A DNA stretch of 64,000 bases from Hydrogenophaga sp. NFH-34 (lineage in GTDB: Bacteria; Pseudomonadota; Gammaproteobacteria; Burkholderiales; Burkholderiaceae_C): the NCBI RefSeq assembly GCF_021401345.1, contig NZ_JACBGE010000002.1:264193-328192 (forward strand), given 5' to 3'. Below, in pieces: positions 61,259 through 64,000 of this stretch. The notes beneath the pieces are model-generated. The model was not told the DNA's origin. It saw nothing but the letters and a program-made list of their open reading frames with translations, and did no database searches. The first letter of the stretch is position 1; each line of letters starts with the position of its first letter. The position numbers and the translations under genes were made by a program.

Positions 61259-63210
61259 GCCGCAGCAATGACCACCACTTTCGGATCCGCCCCGGCACGC
61301 CGAAACAGCGCGGCGACGCCTTCATCAATAAGGTGCTGCGCCAGACCAACAAGGCCGGAGCCAAGCTCGGCAATACGATTGATAAAGCCGGCCAGCGGCC
61401 GGGTTCCCGGCTGGGGCGAGGCCACGTCGCGGCCCGTTTCGCCGGGGCCTCGCTCACGCCCAACGCTCGCCGCGTGACGATCAAGGCGCGACTGGTCCAT
61501 CTGGCCAAGGCCGGTCCGCGCTCAGCCGCTACGCACCTGCGCTACATCGAACGCGAAGGGGTTGATCGCCAAGGCGGGCCGGGCCACGCCTATGGCCCGA
61601 CGACAGACGCGGCGGACACCGCCGCTTTCGAGGAGCGCGGACGCGAGGATCGCCACCAATTCCGCTTCATCGTCTCACCGGAAGACGCCGAACAGCTCGA
61701 TGACCTGCGCACCTATACCCGGCACCTGATGGCGCAGATGGAGGCCGACCTTGGCACGCGACTGGACTGGGTAGCGGTGGACCACTGGAACACTGACAAC
61801 CCACACACGCACGTCGTCCTGTGTGGTAAGGATGACACCAATAAAGACCTCATCATCTCGCGTGACTACATCGCCGAGGGGATGCGCCACCGGGCCGCCG
61901 AACTGGCGACTGAATGGCTGGGACCGCGCACCGAATTGGAGATCCACCGCACCATGCAGCGCGAAGTCGATCAGGAGCGGTGGACGGGGTTGGATCGCAC
62001 CTTGCAGCGCGTGGCCATGGACGGCCTTGTGGGTGCGGAGACGCTGGCCGAGCCCCGGCTGCAACGCCAGCGGCAAGTGCTAATCGGGCGCCTACAGCGG
62101 TTGCGGAGCATGGGTCTGGCAAACGAGCAACTACCCGGCACTTGGGCCATCCATGCAGAGGCTGAACCCACGCTGCGAGCCATGGGCGAACGCGGAGACA
62201 TCATCTGCACCATGCAGCGCGCCATGAGTGGAAAGCAACGCGAGCTGGCCGTGTTCCAGCCCAGCGAGGATGGCCGCGCCATTGTCGGCCGGGTGATCGG
62301 CAAGGGACTGGCCGACGAAATGTATGACAAAGGCTATCTGATCGTCGATGGCACGGATGGCAAGGCGCACTACGTCGCGCTGCCGCCGCGGTCGGAACTG
62401 GAGCAATACCCAACCGGCGCCGTGGTGGAGGTGAAAGGTTCGACCGACATGCGCGCGGCCGACCGGAACATCGCAGCGCTGTCGGTGGACGGCATCTATC
62501 GCACCGACCATCACCTTGCGCTTGCGCAGAGCCAGGCTACGCCCGACCGTGACCCGCGCGACGTAGTGGCGGCGCATGTGCGCCGGCTCGAAGCCCTGCG
62601 TCGCGCCGGCATCGTGGAGCGTGTCAACGAAGGCGTCTGGCGCGTACCCGACGGCCTGGCCGAGCGCGGCCGTCAGTACGACGCGCAGCGTCTGGGCGGT
62701 GGCGTGTCCGTGGAACTGAAATCACACTTGCCCATCGAGCAGCAGGCTCGTGTGATCGGCGCGACCTGGCTGGATCAGCAGTTGATCGGCGGCGGTAATG
62801 GGCTGGGCGACGTGGGCTTTGGCAGCGAGGTCAAGGATGCACTGCAACAGCGTGCCGAGTTTTTGGTCGAACAGGGGCTGGCAGAGCGACGCGGGAAGCG
62901 TGTGATTTTGGCGCGCAATCTGTTGGCGACGTTACGCGGACGCGAGTTGGCAAAGGCCGCACAGGACATTGCGGCTGAAACCGGACGGGAACATCGCCCG
63001 GTGACAGATGGCAACCGCGTTGCTGGCATCTATCGCCGCAGCATCATGCTCGCCAGCGGGCGCTTCGCGATGCTTGATGACGGCGTGGGGTTCAGTTTGG
63101 TGCCGTGGAGGTCGGTAATCGAGCCTTGGCTAGGACAGAAACTCGCAGTGTCTGTGCACGGCAACCAAGTCTCCTGGGAGTTCAGGCGGCAGTTGGGGAC
63201 AGTGATATAG
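61255..63210 (+). CDS. VirD2/DUF3363-type conjugative relaxase
   Basis: The 651-residue protein has the relaxase start SRSNDHHFRIRPGTPKQRGDAFINKVLRQ. RFIVSPEDAEQLDDL and the histidine-rich motif VDHWNTDNPHTHVVLCGKDDTNKDLIISRDYIAEGMR follow. The C-terminal DUF3363 region has RTMQREVDQERWTGLDRTLQ and FARPDG-like later parts. It nicks the transfer origin and pilots the strand. This form is the RlxS-like relaxase of Tn4371-like ICEs. Its ATG overlaps the upstream ORF as ATGA. It is intact and followed by an IS insertion rather than by traG. Confidence 0.92.
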   Translation: MSRSNDHHFRIRPGTPKQRGDAFINKVLRQTNKAGAKLGNTIDKAGQRPGSRLGRGHVAARFAGASLTPNARRVTIKARLVHLAKAGPRSAATHLRYIEREGVDRQGGPGHAYGPTTDAADTAAFEERGREDRHQFRFIVSPEDAEQLDDLRTYTRHLMAQMEADLGTRLDWVAVDHWNTDNPHTHVVLCGKDDTNKDLIISRDYIAEGMRHRAAELATEWLGPRTELEIHRTMQREVDQERWTGLDRTLQRVAMDGLVGAETLAEPRLQRQRQVLIGRLQRLRSMGLANEQLPGTWAIHAEAEPTLRAMGERGDIICTMQRAMSGKQRELAVFQPSEDGRAIVGRVIGKGLADEMYDKGYLIVDGTDGKAHYVALPPRSELEQYPTGAVVEVKGSTDMRAADRNIAALSVDGIYRTDHHLALAQSQATPDRDPRDVVAAHVRRLEALRRAGIVERVNEGVWRVPDGLAERGRQYDAQRLGGGVSVELKSHLPIEQQARVIGATWLDQQLIGGGNGLGDVGFGSEVKDALQQRAEFLVEQGLAERRGKRVILARNLLATLRGRELAKAAQDIAAETGREHRPVTDGNRVAGIYRRSIMLASGRFAMLDDGVGFSLVPWRSVIEPWLGQKLAVSVHGNQVSWEFRRQLGTVI

Positions 63211-63284
63211 ATCAACGATGATTACCTGATAGGTACCGACACGTCAGAACAGAAATTGAGGCTTCTCCCACTACACTGGCCTAA

Positions 63285-63885
63285 GGAAGGTCTGCACAAC
63301 CCCTGCGCCCTTGGCCCGATGTGAGACATTGACGGCATGAAACAGATGAGCCTGGGCGAGAGCGGATTCGAGCGCAAAACCAAGAGGACGCGCAAGCGCG
63401 AGTTCCTCGATGAGATGAATCTGGTGGTGCCTTGGACCGAGCTGGTGTCGCTGATCGCTCCGCACGCGCCCGCACCAGGTGCCAAGGGTGGACGCCCACC
63501 GTTTGCCGTCGAGACCATGCTGCGCATTCATTTCATCCAGCAGTGGTTCAATCTCTCGGACCCGGCGATGGAGGAAGCGCTGTACGACATGGCGCTGTTC
63601 CGCGAGTTCGTGGGTCTGGATGCCGGGGAAGACAACCTGCCCGACGAGAGCACCATTCTTCGGTTCCGCCACCTGCTCGAAGCCCACAACCTGAGCTTGC
63701 AGATCCTGGCCACTGTCAACGCCACGCTGGCGGCCAAGGGTTTGCTGCTCAAGAGCGGGACCGTGGTCGATGCCACGCTCATTGCCGCGCCGAGTTCGAC
63801 CAAGAACAGCCTCGGCGAACGCGACCCCGAGATGCACCAGACCAAGAAAGGCAATCAGTGGCACTTTGGAATGAAAGCCGTGAGC
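63285..63885 (+). mobile_element. Truncated IS5-family insertion sequence
   Basis: The left end looks like GGAAGGTCTGCAC at 63285, an IS5-type terminal repeat, followed by the transposase gene. IS sequence ends at about 63879, where transposase similarity stops and a new sequence begins GTGAGCGTCC. The right end of the IS is absent from the window, so it is broken by another insertion or continues beyond it. Confidence 0.7.
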
Positions 63886-63951
63886 GTCCAGTCAACCCAT
63901 CTTGACCGGCCGCAAGCGGCTCATTTGGACTGCTACTTTGCACCGATGTAG
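63337..63951 (+). pseudogene. IS5-family transposase, 3' part lost
   Basis: The frame begins MKQMSLGESGFERKTKRTRKREFLDEMNLVVPW and carries the DDE region: DESTILRFRHLLEAHNLSLQILATVNATLAAKGLLLKSGTVVDATLIAAPSSTKN, then KGNQWHFGMKA. After GMKA (about 63879) the sequence becomes VSVQSTHLDRP and so on, unlike any IS5 transposase, and stops. The DD...E catalytic set is therefore incomplete. It was interrupted by a later insertion downstream of relaxase. Confidence 0.85.
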
Positions 63952-63998
63952 GCCACGCACTCCACGAGGTTGAGGCAGGCCAGCAGCAGGTACTTCTC
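63933..63998 (-). CDS. C-terminal end of an unidentified minus-strand ORF entering from the right edge
   Basis: On the minus strand the last 21 residues before a TAG stop read EKYLLLACLNLVECVAYIGAK. They are probably part of the element that cut the IS5 transposase, since GTGAGCGTCC at the junction resembles IS66-type termini. Too little is visible to name it. Confidence 0.35.
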   Translation of the reverse strand, partial: EKYLLLACLNLVECVAYIGAK

Positions 63999-64000
63999 GG

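Overview
The window looks like chromosome of a high-GC betaproteobacterium, most likely Burkholderiales/Comamonadaceae (Acidovorax/Hydrogenophaga/Delftia-like). This rests on dense GC-rich coding, the divergent fumC and class I fumarase genes, Burkholderiales-type Liv ABC operons and the mobile-element gene content. No search was possible, so the genus is not fixed.

Positions 1-7.7 kb are ordinary host DNA: the 5' end of acetyl-CoA synthetase (acs), a UPF0114 membrane protein, fumC facing away from a class I fumarase, a glutamate racemase translationally overlapped with the fumarase, a helix-hairpin-helix protein, an MFS permease and a conserved hypothetical.

At 7727-7783 lies only the 3' part of a tRNA-Leu(UAA) gene. 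A P4-type tyrosine integrase (7960-9162) follows it. This is read as one attachment end of a genomic island or integrative conjugative element (ICE) that runs rightward past the window. Next come a RelE/HigB-type toxin with HTH antitoxin and a catabolic-looking cassette: a sigma-54 activator facing a -24/-12 promoter, a LivJHMGF-type importer, an acyl-CoA ligase, an enoyl-CoA hydratase and a glutathione S-transferase.

From 20.4 to 34.4 kb is a defence block: an AbiE type IV toxin-antitoxin pair, a complete four-gene type II Wadjet system (jetABCD), a large nuclease-plus-P-loop NTPase gene, and a split or coupled unknown gene pair. A radC-family gene follows, flanked on both sides by LexA-like boxes. 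A second defence block fills 35.9-46.1 kb: a three-gene ABC-three-component-like operon (nuclease/effector, small middle component, SMC-like ATPase), an IS91-type transposase scrap, a large DEAH helicase with a C-terminal nuclease-like motif, and a DUF4062-type protein coupled to a PhoD-like metallophosphoesterase. The helicase/DUF4062/PhoD set is the best candidate here for an undescribed system.

From about 47.9 kb the backbone of a Tn4371-like ICE is recognisable: DUF2958, DUF932, ParB, DUF736, an XRE regulator, DUF2285, an AlpA-like HTH protein, RepA with three iteron-like repeats just downstream, ParA, a small partner protein, DUF2840, TraF peptidase and a DUF3363/VirD2-type relaxase. The long intergenic stretches of this backbone carry repeated blocks and strong hairpins. 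The window ends in an IS5-type transposase gene cut off by another insertion at about 63880.

Together the island can replicate or be maintained (RepA, ParA, ParB), process its DNA for transfer (relaxase, TraF) and integrate (integrase). It carries toxin-antitoxin stabilisers and at least three defence modules. The mating-pair-formation genes are not in the window.
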